Virus record (IMG/VR): IMGVR_UViG_3300049734_000338
Location: 1-28,439 of that record
Strand: one strand, 5' to 3'
Origin: a virus
Length of the DNA: 28,439 nucleotides
Part shown: in pieces, positions 13,280 to 21,841 of the stretch
Layout of the letters: the number at the start of each line of letters is the position of its first letter
How positions within the stretch are numbered: position 1 is the stretch's first letter
The notes under the pieces: generated by a model
The model's input: only the letters and a program-made list of their open reading frames with translations
Told to the model about the DNA's origin: nothing
Database searches by the model: none
Made by a program: the position numbers and the translations under genes

Positions 13280-13423
13280 CCGTCGGGGAAGTCTCGCACG
13301 CGCCGTCTAGGGTCCCCGTCTCCCCCCTGAGCTGCGCCGGAGGCATCAGCCTAAGCGATGGATAACTCTGCAAACGATCAGTGTTTCTGATGAAACTTCT
13401 TGCATACCCGCAGGTGTGATGGC
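13280..13423 (+). other. Gap between HNH and small terminase; candidate cos/packaging site
   Basis: This 144-base non-coding stretch lies where cos sites are found in phages with an HNH gene next to the terminase. Its second half (about 13360-13410) is clearly richer in A and T than its surroundings and contains the inverted repeat ATCAG-TGTTT-CTGAT (13377-13391). The first half has a short GGGGA...TCCCC pairing. No promoter pair is convincing. The assignment as a packaging site rests on position and composition only. Confidence 0.4.
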
Positions 13424-13987
13424 ATGACTCGTGGCATGAAGCCGGGGCCGCCGCCAAAGCCGCTCAACCTCCGGCTCCTCGAAGGCAACCCCGGCAAGGT
13501 CCCCCTGAATCTTCGCCAGCCCCGGCCAGAGGCGGGCAGCCTGGAATGCCCGGCCTACCTCGATCGCTACGGCCGAGAGGAGTGGCGCCGCATCGTCGGG
13601 CAGGCGCTCACGATGGGCTACGCGGTGACCGACGTCTCGACGCTGGCGATGGCGTGCGATGCCTACGCGCAGTGGCGACGGGCCCGGGCGAAGTGCGCGG
13701 ACCGGACGGTGCGCCGGCGCGTGCGGGCCGAGGGCCAGCCCGATCGCGTCGAGACCGTGCGGCTCGACGGGCTCGTGCAGGAATCCGGCGCGAACGGCCT
13801 CGTGCCGTCGGCCTGGTTCCGCATCGCGACCGAGGCGCAGCGGATCTACCTGCGCTTCGTCGGCGAGCTCGGCCTGAGCCCGGCTGCGCGCACGCGGATC
13901 GAGACCGAGCCGATCCTCACCCCGCCGCAGTCCCACCCCACCAAGACCGGCACTGACGACCCCGGGCGCTTCTTCCGCGACCAGTAG
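13424..13987 (+). CDS. terS: Terminase small subunit, P27 family
   Basis: A 187-residue protein with the P27/Terminase_4 N-terminal signature: basic Pro-rich start (MKPGPPPKPLNLRLLEGNPGK), then PLN and a helix-rich body (DRYGREEWRRIVGQAL, DAYAQWRRARAK). Small terminases recognise the packaging site and load the large subunit. ATG 13424 is chosen; ATG 13436 would begin exactly at the conserved block and is equally possible. An in-frame ATG at 13400 adds non-conserved residues. The gene ends in FFRDQ and TAG at 13985-13987, probably overlapping the large-subunit reading frame. Confidence 0.88.
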   Translation: MTRGMKPGPPPKPLNLRLLEGNPGKVPLNLRQPRPEAGSLECPAYLDRYGREEWRRIVGQALTMGYAVTDVSTLAMACDAYAQWRRARAKCADRTVRRRVRAEGQPDRVETVRLDGLVQESGANGLVPSAWFRIATEAQRIYLRFVGELGLSPAARTRIETEPILTPPQSHPTKTGTDDPGRFFRDQ

Positions 13988-15581
13988 CGCGAGCGGCGCG
14001 GCGGCGTTCTGGTTCGACGAGGACGCCGCCCAGCGCGCCGTCGACTTCTTCGCGGAGTGCCTGCACCACGTCAAGGGCGAGCACGCGGGCCGGCCCTTCG
14101 TGCTCGAGCCGTGGCAGCGCGACGAGATCATCCGGCCGCTCTTCGGCTGGAAGCGCGTGCGGGCGGACCTGCCGCGCGAGCGCTGGCCGCGGCGCTATCG
14201 GACGGTCTACGTCGAAGTGCCGAAGAAGAACGGCAAGTCGACCCTCGCGGCGGGCCTGGCGCTCTACCTGCTCTTCGCGGACGGTGAGGACGGCGCGGAG
14301 GTCTACGGCGCGGCGGGCGACAAGGACCAGGCGCGGATCGTGTTCGACCTGGCGCGCGACATGCGGGTGGCGAGCCCCGAGCTGCGCAAGCGGTCGAAGG
14401 CCTACAAGAACAGCCTGGTCGTGCACAGCACGGCCTCGACGTACAAGGTGCTCTCCGCGGACGCGCCGACGAAGCACGGCTTCAACGCGCACGCGATCAT
14501 CTTCGACGAGCTGCACGTCCAGCCGACCCGGGAGCTCTGGGACACGCTGACGACGGGCGTGGCGGCGCGCCGACAGCCCGTCACGATCGCGCTCACCACG
14601 GCGGGCTACGACCGGCACTCGATCTGCTGGGAGGTCCACGAGTACGCGCGCAAGGTGCGCGACGGCGCCCTCAAGGATCCGGAGTTCCTGGCCGTGATCT
14701 TTGCGGCGGACGGGGGCGACGACTGGCGCGCGCCGTCGACGTGGGCCAAGGCGAACCCGAGCCTCGGCGTCAGCGTCCAGCCCGAGTACTTCCAGGGCCA
14801 GATCACGAAGGCGGAGGACTCGCTCGCCTACCAGAACACCTTCAAGCGGCTGCACCTGAACCTCTGGACCGAGAGCCTCGTCCGCTGGCTCGATGCCGAC
14901 CGGTGGCAGGCGTGCGCGGCCGCGGTGCCGATGGACGACCTCCTCGGCCGCGACTGCTACGCCGGGCTCGACCTCTCGACAACGACGGACATCACGGCCT
15001 ACGTGCTCCTCTTCCCGCCGCGGACGGCCGAGGAGCCCTACGTCCTCGTCCCGCACTTCTGGGCGCCGGAGGCCTCGATCCGGCTGCGCGCGACACGGGA
15101 TCGCGTGCCGTACGACGTGTGGGCGCAGCAGGGCCAGCTCTTCAAGACCGAGGGCAACGTCGTCGACTACGACGTGGTGCGGGCGTTCATCCGCGGGAGC
15201 ACGGGGCGCTTCCGGATCCGCGAGATCGCCTACGACCGCTGGAACGCGACGCAGCTCGTGACGCAGCTCCTGGACGACGGCGCCCCGATGGTGCCCGTCG
15301 GCCAGGGCTTTCAGAGCCTGTCCGCGCCGACGAAGGAATTCGAGGCGCTCGTCGTCAGCGGGCGCCTGCGCCACGGCGGACACCCCGTCCTCACGTGGAT
15401 GGCGGGCAACGTCGTCATCGCGAAGGACCCGGCCGACAACTGGAAGCCGACGAAGCAGAAGAGCTCCGGGCGCATCGACGGGATCGTCGCCGCGATCATG
15501 GCCCTCGGCCGCGCGATCGTGCAGGCCGACGAGCGCCCCAGCGACCACTACGCCCGGCACGATCTCCTGGTGATCGGATGA
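13953..15581 (+). CDS. terL: Terminase large subunit (HK97/Terminase_1 type)
   Basis: The packaging motor: ATPase plus headful/cos nuclease. Walker A is VPKKNGKST (bases 14217-14243), Walker B IIFDEL (14496-14513). The nuclease domain shows three acidic sites: GLDLSTTTD, IAYDRWN and the late SGRIDGIVAAI. The conserved N-terminal stretch (RAVDFFAECLHHVKGEHAG...FVLEPWQ) begins before the first GTG at 14100, and there is no ATG, GTG or TTG upstream before the in-frame TGA at 13875. I therefore place the start tentatively at CTG 13953, inside the end of the small subunit (542 residues). A start at 14100 would remove a conserved segment. The end overlaps the next gene by ATGA. Confidence 0.85.
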   Translation: MTTPGASSATSSASGAAAFWFDEDAAQRAVDFFAECLHHVKGEHAGRPFVLEPWQRDEIIRPLFGWKRVRADLPRERWPRRYRTVYVEVPKKNGKSTLAAGLALYLLFADGEDGAEVYGAAGDKDQARIVFDLARDMRVASPELRKRSKAYKNSLVVHSTASTYKVLSADAPTKHGFNAHAIIFDELHVQPTRELWDTLTTGVAARRQPVTIALTTAGYDRHSICWEVHEYARKVRDGALKDPEFLAVIFAADGGDDWRAPSTWAKANPSLGVSVQPEYFQGQITKAEDSLAYQNTFKRLHLNLWTESLVRWLDADRWQACAAAVPMDDLLGRDCYAGLDLSTTTDITAYVLLFPPRTAEEPYVLVPHFWAPEASIRLRATRDRVPYDVWAQQGQLFKTEGNVVDYDVVRAFIRGSTGRFRIREIAYDRWNATQLVTQLLDDGAPMVPVGQGFQSLSAPTKEFEALVVSGRLRHGGHPVLTWMAGNVVIAKDPADNWKPTKQKSSGRIDGIVAAIMALGRAIVQADERPSDHYARHDLLVIG

Positions 15582-15721
15582 CGGGGATCGTGCGCGACGG
15601 CGTCTTCCTCGTCGGCGCCGGCCTGATGGCCGCCGGGGCCTACCAGCTCCTCCCGGCGCCGTGGCTGCTCCTGGTCGGCGGCGGTGCGATCACCTTCGTC
15701 GCCCTCCGGATGCGCGGCTGA
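15578..15721 (+). CDS. Small two-helix membrane protein between terminase and portal (47 aa)
   Basis: A 47-residue ORF with ATGA overlap to the terminase and TGATG overlap to the portal. Two hydrophobic segments (GVFLVGAGLMAAGAYQLL and WLLLVGGGAITFVAL) are separated by a Pro turn, so a helical hairpin in the membrane is likely. Tiny membrane ORFs at this position are seen in other HK97-like phages. The role is unknown; it is not large enough for a typical holin with confidence, though a holin-like function is possible. Confidence 0.6.
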   Translation: MTGIVRDGVFLVGAGLMAAGAYQLLPAPWLLLVGGGAITFVALRMRG

Positions 15722-18177
15722 TGCTCGTCGAGACGATCCACGAGGCGTTCCGCTCCATCCGCCTCGGACCGTGGTCGACCGGCGACCCGAAGCTGCGCGA
15801 GCTCTTCGGCGGCCGTCCCGCCTCGAGCGGCGTCAGCGTCAACGAGGACTCCGCGCTCACGTTCTCGGCCTGGTGGTGCGCCGTCTCCACGATCGCCGCC
15901 GACGTCGCGGGCCTGCCGCTCTTCCTGTACAAGCGCCTGCAGGACGGGGACCGCGAGGAGTTCGTCGCGCACCCGAATCACCGCCTCGGGCACGACGCGC
16001 CGAATCCCGAGATGACCTCGATCGTGTTCCGCGAGACGCTGACGGCGCACGTCCTGACGTGGGGCAACGGTTTTGCCGAGATCGAGCGGGACGGCGCGGG
16101 CCGCGCGGTGGCGCTCTGGCCGCTCGAGCCGTACCGCGTCGCCGTGCAGCGCGACGCCAGCCGGTCGCTCACCTATCGCGTCAGCAACGAGGGCAAGCCG
16201 GACTCGCTTCTGTCCGCCGCCGACATGCTCCACATCCCGGGCCTGTCGTTCGATGGCGTGACAGGCTACTCCGTCGTCGCGAAGGCGCGCGAGTCGATCG
16301 GCCTCGGCCTCGCGACCGAGCGCTACGGCGGGACGCTCTTCGCCAACGGCGCCTCGTTCGGCGGCGTGATCTCGACGCCCACGATGACCGAGACCGCGCG
16401 CGAGCGGTTCAACGCCCAGCTCCAAGAGAAATACATCGGCGCGAACAAGGTCGGGAAGCTGCTGATCCTCGAGGGCGCGGGCTTCGAGTTCAAGCCGACG
16501 ACGATGCCGGCCGACGACGCGCAGTTCCTCGCCACGCGGCAGCACCAGACGACCGAGGTCGCGCGCTGGTTCAAGATCCCGCCCCACAAGCTCATGGAGC
16601 TCGACCGCGCGACGTTCTCGAACATCGAGCACCAGGAGCAGCAGTACCTCAACGGCACGCTCCTGCCGTGGCTCGAGCGCTGGGAGCAAGAGCTCAACCG
16701 CAAGCTGATCCGGCCGCTGGAGCGGGGCATCCAGTACTTCGAGCACTCCGTCGAGGGGCGCCTGCGTGGGGATGCCGCCGCGCGCGGCGCGTTCTACCAG
16801 GCGATGTCGAACGTCGGCGCGATCACGCCGAACGAGATCCGTCGCCGCGAGAACCTGAAGAGTCTCGGCCCCGCCGGCGAGAAGACGTACATCCAGGTCA
16901 ACATGCAGCCGCTCGACATGGCGGGCAAGCCGCAGCCGGCCCCGCGGCCCCCGGCCCAGGACGACCCGCCGCCCGCGCGGTCGCTCGACCCGGAGGCCTT
17001 CCGCGCGGCCCTGCTCGACGAGATCGCGGCGCTGCCGCCGCGGGAGGACCTGGCGCCGCTCCGTGCGGATCTCGGCGCGCTGGCGGCCAGCGTCGCCCTC
17101 TGGCCCGATCAGCAGCGCGAGCTCCTGGCCAGCCTCGACGGCATCGTAGCTGGCGCCGCGACCGCAGACGAGGCCACGCGCGCCGCCCTCGACGGCCTCC
17201 GGGCCCGGCTCGACGCCGTCCCTGACGTGCCCGCCGCGATCGCCGAGGCCGAGCGCCGGATCGTCGAGACCGTCAGCGAGAAGGTCGACGCCGTGGAGAC
17301 GGCCACGCCCGATCAGATCCGGGCCGTCGTCGCCCCGATCGCCGCGCGGGTCGATGAGGCGATGGGGACGACCGAGCAACTCCTCGCCGACCTGGCGGAC
17401 GCCAGAGCGCAGGCGCAGGCCGCACAGGCGGAGCTCGCCACCGAGCGCGAGCTGCGCGCCAAGGTTGCGACCCAGAAGCTCGGGGACATCGCCGAGGCCG
17501 CCGGCAAGATCGTCCGGGCAGAGGTCCGCGACGCCCGGCGGGCTGCCGCGACGCCCGACAAGCTGCTCGCCTGGGCCGACGAGTTCTACGCGAAACAGGC
17601 CGACCGCTGGGCCGCCTGGCTGGCGTCGCCGCTGCGGTCGTCCCCGGACCTGATCCAAGCGGAGGGCGATCCGTCTGCCGTTGCGGCCGACGAGATCGAG
17701 CATCATGTCGAGGATTCGCGTGCTGACCTGGCCGAAGCCGTGGCCGCGTCGTCGCCCGCGGAGGCGCTGGCCGCGCTCTTCACACGCTGGGAGATCGAGC
17801 GCGCGCCGGCGATGGTGACCCGCCTGACGTCCGCGAGTGTCCCGAGCACCCCGACCGCCCCACGCGCGCGCCGGAGCCGACGCCCGATCCAGGTCGTCGT
17901 GAATCACCAGACGCACATCAACGAGGGCGCGGTCCGCACCGAGGTGAAGCCGACGATCAACGTCGACAACCCCGTGGTCATCGAGGAGGGCGCCGTCCGC
18001 GTGCACGCGCCCGTCACGATCGACGAGGGCGCGGTCCAGGTGCCCGTCACCATCCCGATCCGCGCCGACGCCATGACCGTGAAGCAGCGGCCGATGAACA
18101 AGCAGATCCTCCACGACGCCGACGGCAAGATCATCCAGGTGCGGGAGACGCCCGCGGCCGAGGACGAGACGCGGTGA
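15721..18177 (+). CDS. HK97-family portal protein with a 400-residue C-terminal extension
   Basis: The dodecameric portal forms the DNA entry vertex. Residues 1-405 show the HK97 portal pattern: SALTFSAWWCAVSTIAADVAGLPLF split around 44-68, LTWGNGFAEIERD, WPLEPYRV, DMLHIPG, DRATFSNIEHQEQQYL, and NEIRRRENL near 371-379. Normal family members end near here; this one runs to 818 residues. The extension has a Pro-rich hinge (400-420), long Ala/Glu coiled-coil-like helices (about 420-620), a helical segment with EFYAKQADRWAAWL, and a beta-type tail with three EGAV repeats (about 733-775). The extension could be a fused scaffold or head protein. The start follows the TGATG overlap. Confidence 0.88.
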   Translation: MLVETIHEAFRSIRLGPWSTGDPKLRELFGGRPASSGVSVNEDSALTFSAWWCAVSTIAADVAGLPLFLYKRLQDGDREEFVAHPNHRLGHDAPNPEMTSIVFRETLTAHVLTWGNGFAEIERDGAGRAVALWPLEPYRVAVQRDASRSLTYRVSNEGKPDSLLSAADMLHIPGLSFDGVTGYSVVAKARESIGLGLATERYGGTLFANGASFGGVISTPTMTETARERFNAQLQEKYIGANKVGKLLILEGAGFEFKPTTMPADDAQFLATRQHQTTEVARWFKIPPHKLMELDRATFSNIEHQEQQYLNGTLLPWLERWEQELNRKLIRPLERGIQYFEHSVEGRLRGDAAARGAFYQAMSNVGAITPNEIRRRENLKSLGPAGEKTYIQVNMQPLDMAGKPQPAPRPPAQDDPPPARSLDPEAFRAALLDEIAALPPREDLAPLRADLGALAASVALWPDQQRELLASLDGIVAGAATADEATRAALDGLRARLDAVPDVPAAIAEAERRIVETVSEKVDAVETATPDQIRAVVAPIAARVDEAMGTTEQLLADLADARAQAQAAQAELATERELRAKVATQKLGDIAEAAGKIVRAEVRDARRAAATPDKLLAWADEFYAKQADRWAAWLASPLRSSPDLIQAEGDPSAVAADEIEHHVEDSRADLAEAVAASSPAEALAALFTRWEIERAPAMVTRLTSASVPSTPTAPRARRSRRPIQVVVNHQTHINEGAVRTEVKPTINVDNPVVIEEGAVRVHAPVTIDEGAVQVPVTIPIRADAMTVKQRPMNKQILHDADGKIIQVRETPAAEDETR
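17917..18036 (+). repeat. EGAV repeats coding for the portal tail
   Basis: Three copies of an I-(N/E/D)-E-G-A-V motif are encoded at about 17917, 17980 and 18019, each followed by alternating Val/Thr strands (RTEVKPTINV, RVHAPVTI, QVPVTIPI). The pattern suggests stacked short beta strands, like a small beta-helix or prism, at the end of the portal extension. DNA copies are only partly identical, so this is a protein-level repeat. Confidence 0.6.
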
Positions 18178-18575
18178 CGGTCGCCCTCGCGCACGCCGCG
18201 AAGCGCCGCCAGCTCGAGCGCATCCTGGCCGACGACCTGACGCTCCGCCTGTATCGCAACGCGCACGAGCCGAGCGACGACGACCGCGTCGAGGACTACG
18301 ACGAGGCGACGTTCGCCGGCTACGCGCCGATCGTCCTGCGCGGCGGATTCTGGATCACCGACGTGCTCGACGGCGTGGGCCGCGCCGTCTATCCGGAGCG
18401 CCGGTTCCGCGCCACCGTCGACCAGGCCGAGCAGGCCATCGTCGGCTACTTCGTCACCGAGACGGATGGGGCGCTCGCGTGGGCCGAGCGGTTCGCGGAC
18501 GGGCCGTATCCCGTCGAGATCCGCGGCGACATGATCCACGTGACGCCGCGCTATGCCCTGCGCCGGGCCGCCTGA
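18174..18575 (+). CDS. Probable phage structural protein of the head module (133 aa)
   Basis: The GTG at 18174 overlaps the portal stop (GTGA). After an N-terminal helix, the protein reads DLTLRLYRNAHEPSDDD...YDEATFAGYAPIVL, then beta-rich sequence with FRATVDQAEQAIVGYFVTE and ALAWAERFADG. Similar LYKN...T...FxGY proteins occur in the head or adaptor regions of many uncharacterised phages, usually unnamed. Likely a beta-sandwich virion protein; exact site unknown. It is followed by the first clear gap of the structural region. Confidence 0.6.
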   Translation: MTVALAHAAKRRQLERILADDLTLRLYRNAHEPSDDDRVEDYDEATFAGYAPIVLRGGFWITDVLDGVGRAVYPERRFRATVDQAEQAIVGYFVTETDGALAWAERFADGPYPVEIRGDMIHVTPRYALRRAA

Positions 18576-18705
18576 CCTGACACCGATGGGAGGAGGTCTC
18601 ATCACCGCCGTGCTCGGATTCGCCCGGCGCGAAGAGCGTGGTGATCGGCGTGCAGCGGGTACTGGGTCAACACCAAACGGACGATCAACCCGTTAGGAGG
18701 GGGAA
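18576..18705 (+). other. Gap before the beta-helix gene with a strong unused Shine-Dalgarno site
   Basis: This 130-base stretch contains GGGAGGAGGT (about 18588-18597), a near-perfect ribosome site, but no well-placed start follows it. An ORF from ATG 18586 to TAG 18696 (36 codons) is open but Arg/Gly/Thr-rich and unconvincing; GTG 18610 in the same frame would suit the ribosome site slightly better. GGAGGGGG near 18697 serves the next gene. I see no clear promoter. Confidence 0.35.
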
Positions 18706-20742
18706 GTGAGCACGATCCACGTCGGATCGATCGAGGACAATGTCATCCAGGAGGCGATCAACGACGCCGCGCAGGGCGACGAGCTCCTGCTCCCCGAGGG
18801 CGACGTGGCGTGGGCGCTGGGCATCAAGAGCCTCGACAAGAGCCTGCTCCTGCGGGGCGCGGGCGCCGGCCTGACGAACGTCCGCGACAACATTCCGCGC
18901 ACGCTGAACGGGGGGCGCGGCTTCATCGCGCGCATCCGGAAGGACCAGTGGTTTCGCGTGACGGGAATGAGCTTCCACGCCTACCGGCAGGAGTCCAACT
19001 ACAACGGCTTCTTCCAGTTCTACGGCGGGACGCAACGCTTCCGCATGGACCACGTCGGTCTGCGCGGTTTCGACTCCGCGAACGCGACCAACCTCCTCGT
19101 CTTCGACAACGTGTGCGGCGTCGTCGACACCATCGACGCCGAGTGCAAGTTCTGCGTGATCTTCAACGTCAACCACACGGCCTGGGAGGGCGTCGGCTCG
19201 TACGGCGACAACTCGTGGGTGCAGCCGAGCGAGTGGGGGACGGCCCGGGCGCTCTACATCGAGCACGGGACGTACAAGAACGTCGGCACCGTCGAACAGG
19301 CGATGGTGGACGCTGGGCGTGGCGGCGGGCGCGTGTGCGTGCGCTACAACAAGATCCACGCCTACAGCATCGGAAACCACGGCGCGGAGAGCGGCGGGCG
19401 TGCGCGCGGCGGGCGACAGATCGAGGCGTACGGGAACGAGCTCACGTCGACCAAGACCTCGCCGCGCCTCTTCTTCATCCGCTCCGGCCCGGCGCTGCTC
19501 TGGGGCAACCGGAAGTCGGGACCCTTCAATGGGTGGGGGAACGTGTGGTCTCCGCGCGCCACCGATGCGTTGGGCTCGTGGGGCGGCGCGGACGGTCGGG
19601 GCAAGTGGGACGACAACGGCCCCGTGGAGTACAGCGGTATCGCGGGCGTGGGCTCGGGGCTCGACGTGTTGGTGGACGAGACGGCCAACTTTCCCGTGAA
19701 CGGGCTCGTCGGCAAGACGCTGCGGCAGGCGAACGGGCGCTTTAGCTGCATCACCTCCAACACGGTCACGCAGATCAAGACCGCGGCGAGTTACTACAAT
19801 CAGAACCACACGTTCGTTGCCGGAACGGCCTACGAGGTCGTCAAGGTCCAATCAGTCATCGACTCGCCGGGGCACGGCCGGTGCCCGGTGATGCTGTCGG
19901 GCAGTCCCCCGCTGCCTGCCCAGCCGGTGCTCAACGAGCTCGAGGCCGTGCGCTGCTGGGACAACGTCTCCACGCAGGCCCCGGTCTTCGCCAAGTTCGG
20001 CGGCATGCCGGGCGGCTGGTTCAAGTCCGGCGTGCATTGGATCTGGTCTGACGACAGCAGCGCGAAGCCCGAAGGGTACGCGCCGCTCGCCGACCCGCAT
20101 CCGTTCACGGCGACTGAGATCCCTGGCGGTGAAGCGCCGCCGCCTCCGGATACCGAAGCGCCGGTCGTGACGATCCTGACGCCCGCAATGGGCGCGGTAC
20201 TGGAGGGCGTCGCGAGCGTCGTCGTGCGTGCCACGGACAACCGGGAGATCGCAGGCGTGCACGTCGAGGTCGCGGGTGTCGTGCTGGAAGGATCGCCGCT
20301 GCCGCCGGACGGTGTGCAGTTCGACACGAAGCTGCTGACCAACGGCGCCTACACCATCGTGGCGGTGGCGCGCGACACCGCAGGGCTGGAGGGCACGGCG
20401 CAGATCGACGTCCGGATCGACAACGATTCCACCCCGCCCCAGGTGCGCATCGTGCAACCTGAGCCCGGCGAGCGCCTGCACAACAAGCTCGTGATCGAGG
20501 CCGAGACGACGGACAACCGAGCGGTCGTGGGCGCCGCCGTGGAACTCGACGGCGTGCCGGTCGAGCACGTCCTCCTTGGCTCAGTCGTCACGGCGGAGGT
20601 CACGCTGCGCGACCTGGACGACGGCACACATGCGGTGGAGGTGTCCGCCAGCGACGCGGCGGGGCACGTCGGGCGCGCGCACTTCTTCTTTGAAGTCGTC
20701 AGGGTCAACCTCGCCGTCATCGGACGTGAGGCATCACGGTGA
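18706..20742 (+). CDS. Parallel beta-helix protein with two Ig-like domains
   Basis: A 678-residue protein from GTG 18706 with a good ribosome site. Residues 1-300 have the short-strand, Asn/Gly-rich pattern of a right-handed beta-helix (LLLRGAGAGLTNV, FFQFYGG, NVCGVVDTID, ALYIEHGTYKNVG, IEAYGNEL), as in phage tailspikes and pectate-lyase-like enzymes. Residues 300-480 are a mixed beta region. Two related Ig-like domains follow (about 485-575 and 577-670), each starting with PPxVxIxxP and containing (A/T)TDNR and a GxY/GTHxVxVxAxDxAG end. Such proteins bind or cut surface sugars. It lies in the head module, so it may be a capsid-surface adhesin. No catalytic residues could be assigned. Confidence 0.75.
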   Translation: MSTIHVGSIEDNVIQEAINDAAQGDELLLPEGDVAWALGIKSLDKSLLLRGAGAGLTNVRDNIPRTLNGGRGFIARIRKDQWFRVTGMSFHAYRQESNYNGFFQFYGGTQRFRMDHVGLRGFDSANATNLLVFDNVCGVVDTIDAECKFCVIFNVNHTAWEGVGSYGDNSWVQPSEWGTARALYIEHGTYKNVGTVEQAMVDAGRGGGRVCVRYNKIHAYSIGNHGAESGGRARGGRQIEAYGNELTSTKTSPRLFFIRSGPALLWGNRKSGPFNGWGNVWSPRATDALGSWGGADGRGKWDDNGPVEYSGIAGVGSGLDVLVDETANFPVNGLVGKTLRQANGRFSCITSNTVTQIKTAASYYNQNHTFVAGTAYEVVKVQSVIDSPGHGRCPVMLSGSPPLPAQPVLNELEAVRCWDNVSTQAPVFAKFGGMPGGWFKSGVHWIWSDDSSAKPEGYAPLADPHPFTATEIPGGEAPPPPDTEAPVVTILTPAMGAVLEGVASVVVRATDNREIAGVHVEVAGVVLEGSPLPPDGVQFDTKLLTNGAYTIVAVARDTAGLEGTAQIDVRIDNDSTPPQVRIVQPEPGERLHNKLVIEAETTDNRAVVGAAVELDGVPVEHVLLGSVVTAEVTLRDLDDGTHAVEVSASDAAGHVGRAHFFFEVVRVNLAVIGREASR

Positions 20743-20749
20743 ACCGCTG

Positions 20750-21301
20750 ATGACCACGCCGTTCCCCGTCGAGCGCGCGCCCTTCCTGCCCCCGGGGCGG
20801 GCGACACATATCTCCACGATCGCCTCCCATTCACTCGGCGGTGGGGCGTATTTTTCTCTGAGTACCGCATCAGCGGTGTGGCCGACGGACGACTCCGCCA
20901 TCTTTATTCCATTTCGTCTCTCCCTGCCGCAAACGCTGACGATGATCGGGTGGCGCAATGGCACCGCCGTCTCAGGAAACGTCGATGCCGGTGTGTACAC
21001 CGGGACCACGAAGATCATTTCGACTGGGGCTACCGCGCAAGCGGGCACGAGCGCCGTGCAATCCGTCGCCGTGACGGATACCATCCTCGGCCCCGGCGAA
21101 TACCTCATGGCCCTCTGCTGCGACAACACAACCGCCGCCTTCTCGCGCTACGCGCCCGCCCAGGCCGTCTTTCTGCGGTTCATGGGGATTCGTCGCCAGA
21201 CGGGCATCACGACGTTGCCCGCCACGACGAGTCTCGTATCCGCGACCGCCGCATACATCCCGCTGATGTTTCTCGGATTCGGACCGAGGACGCTGATCTA
21301 A
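20750..21301 (+). CDS. Beta-sandwich virion protein, tandem paralog 1 (183 aa)
   Basis: The ATG at 20750 lies 8 bases after the beta-helix gene stop. The product is almost all beta strand, rich in Thr, Ser, Ala and Gly. The segment WRNGTAVSGNVDAGVYTG...IISTGATAQAGTSAVQSV...LGPGEYLMALCCD aligns by eye with the next gene (WFNGATANGNVDIGVYGID...LGSTAQSGTNAIQIN...VGPGLFYLAIAL). The pair therefore arose by duplication. Folds of this type occur as tips or decorations of phage adhesins. The stop TAA directly abuts the next ATG. Function inferred from composition and neighbours. Confidence 0.65.
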   Translation: MTTPFPVERAPFLPPGRATHISTIASHSLGGGAYFSLSTASAVWPTDDSAIFIPFRLSLPQTLTMIGWRNGTAVSGNVDAGVYTGTTKIISTGATAQAGTSAVQSVAVTDTILGPGEYLMALCCDNTTAAFSRYAPAQAVFLRFMGIRRQTGITTLPATTSLVSATAAYIPLMFLGFGPRTLI

Positions 21302-21841
21302 ATGCTGTATCCCGTCGCACCGCTCATCGTCATTAGCCCCTTCAGCCCCGACTGTCTCGTCGCGGAGCCGATGGCGACCGGGGTCACCGGGGCGGGGGGA
21401 TGTATGGACGCTGCGACAAGCGGAGCCACACCCGGCGCCGACATAGCCTTCTACTTCCCGTTCGTCCTCTATCAGAGCACGACCTTCATTCGAGCGGCAT
21501 GGTTCAACGGGGCGACCGCGAACGGCAACGTGGACATCGGCGTGTATGGGATTGACGGGACGCGGCTGTGGTCACTCGGCTCGACGGCGCAGAGCGGGAC
21601 CAACGCGATCCAGATCAACACGGTGAGCTTCACGGTCGGGCCGGGACTCTTCTACCTCGCCATCGCGTTGTCGTCCGCGACGGGGACGCTGTTTCGAGTC
21701 GCTGTGTCCGCTGCCCCGACTGGGGGCGGGCGCCTCACGCAAGCCTCCGCGTTCCCGCTTCCGGCGACTGCGACATTCGAGACGGGCGCTGACGTTAACG
21801 CCTTCGTCCCGGTGTGTGGCATTGCCACGAGGGCCATCTAA
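21302..21841 (+). CDS. Beta-sandwich virion protein, tandem paralog 2 (179 aa)
   Basis: Begins at ATG 21302 immediately after the TAA of paralog 1 and ends in TAA immediately before the next ATG, a head-to-tail arrangement unlike the TGA overlaps elsewhere. It shares the FNGATANGNVDIGVY, TAQSGTNAIQ and VGPGLFYLAIAL blocks with paralog 1 but differs strongly at both ends. Codon use and G+C are slightly lower than in the flanking head genes, which may reflect separate acquisition of this cluster. Probably an exposed virion protein; ligand unknown. Confidence 0.65.
   Translation: MLYPVAPLIVISPFSPDCLVAEPMATGVTGAGGCMDAATSGATPGADIAFYFPFVLYQSTTFIRAAWFNGATANGNVDIGVYGIDGTRLWSLGSTAQSGTNAIQINTVSFTVGPGLFYLAIALSSATGTLFRVAVSAAPTGGGRLTQASAFPLPATATFETGADVNAFVPVCGIATRAI

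Noticed and set aside
15640-18114. 824-codon minus-strand frame opposite the portal
   Set aside because: Shadow of the portal gene; composition is typical of antisense frames (Arg/Asp/Leu/Gly repeats) and the + strand has clear HK97 portal motifs.
18586-18696. 36-codon ORF with a strong ribosome site inside it
   Set aside because: The product is Arg/Gly/Thr-rich without strand or helix pattern and neither end overlaps neighbouring genes as is usual here; kept only as a note on the gap.
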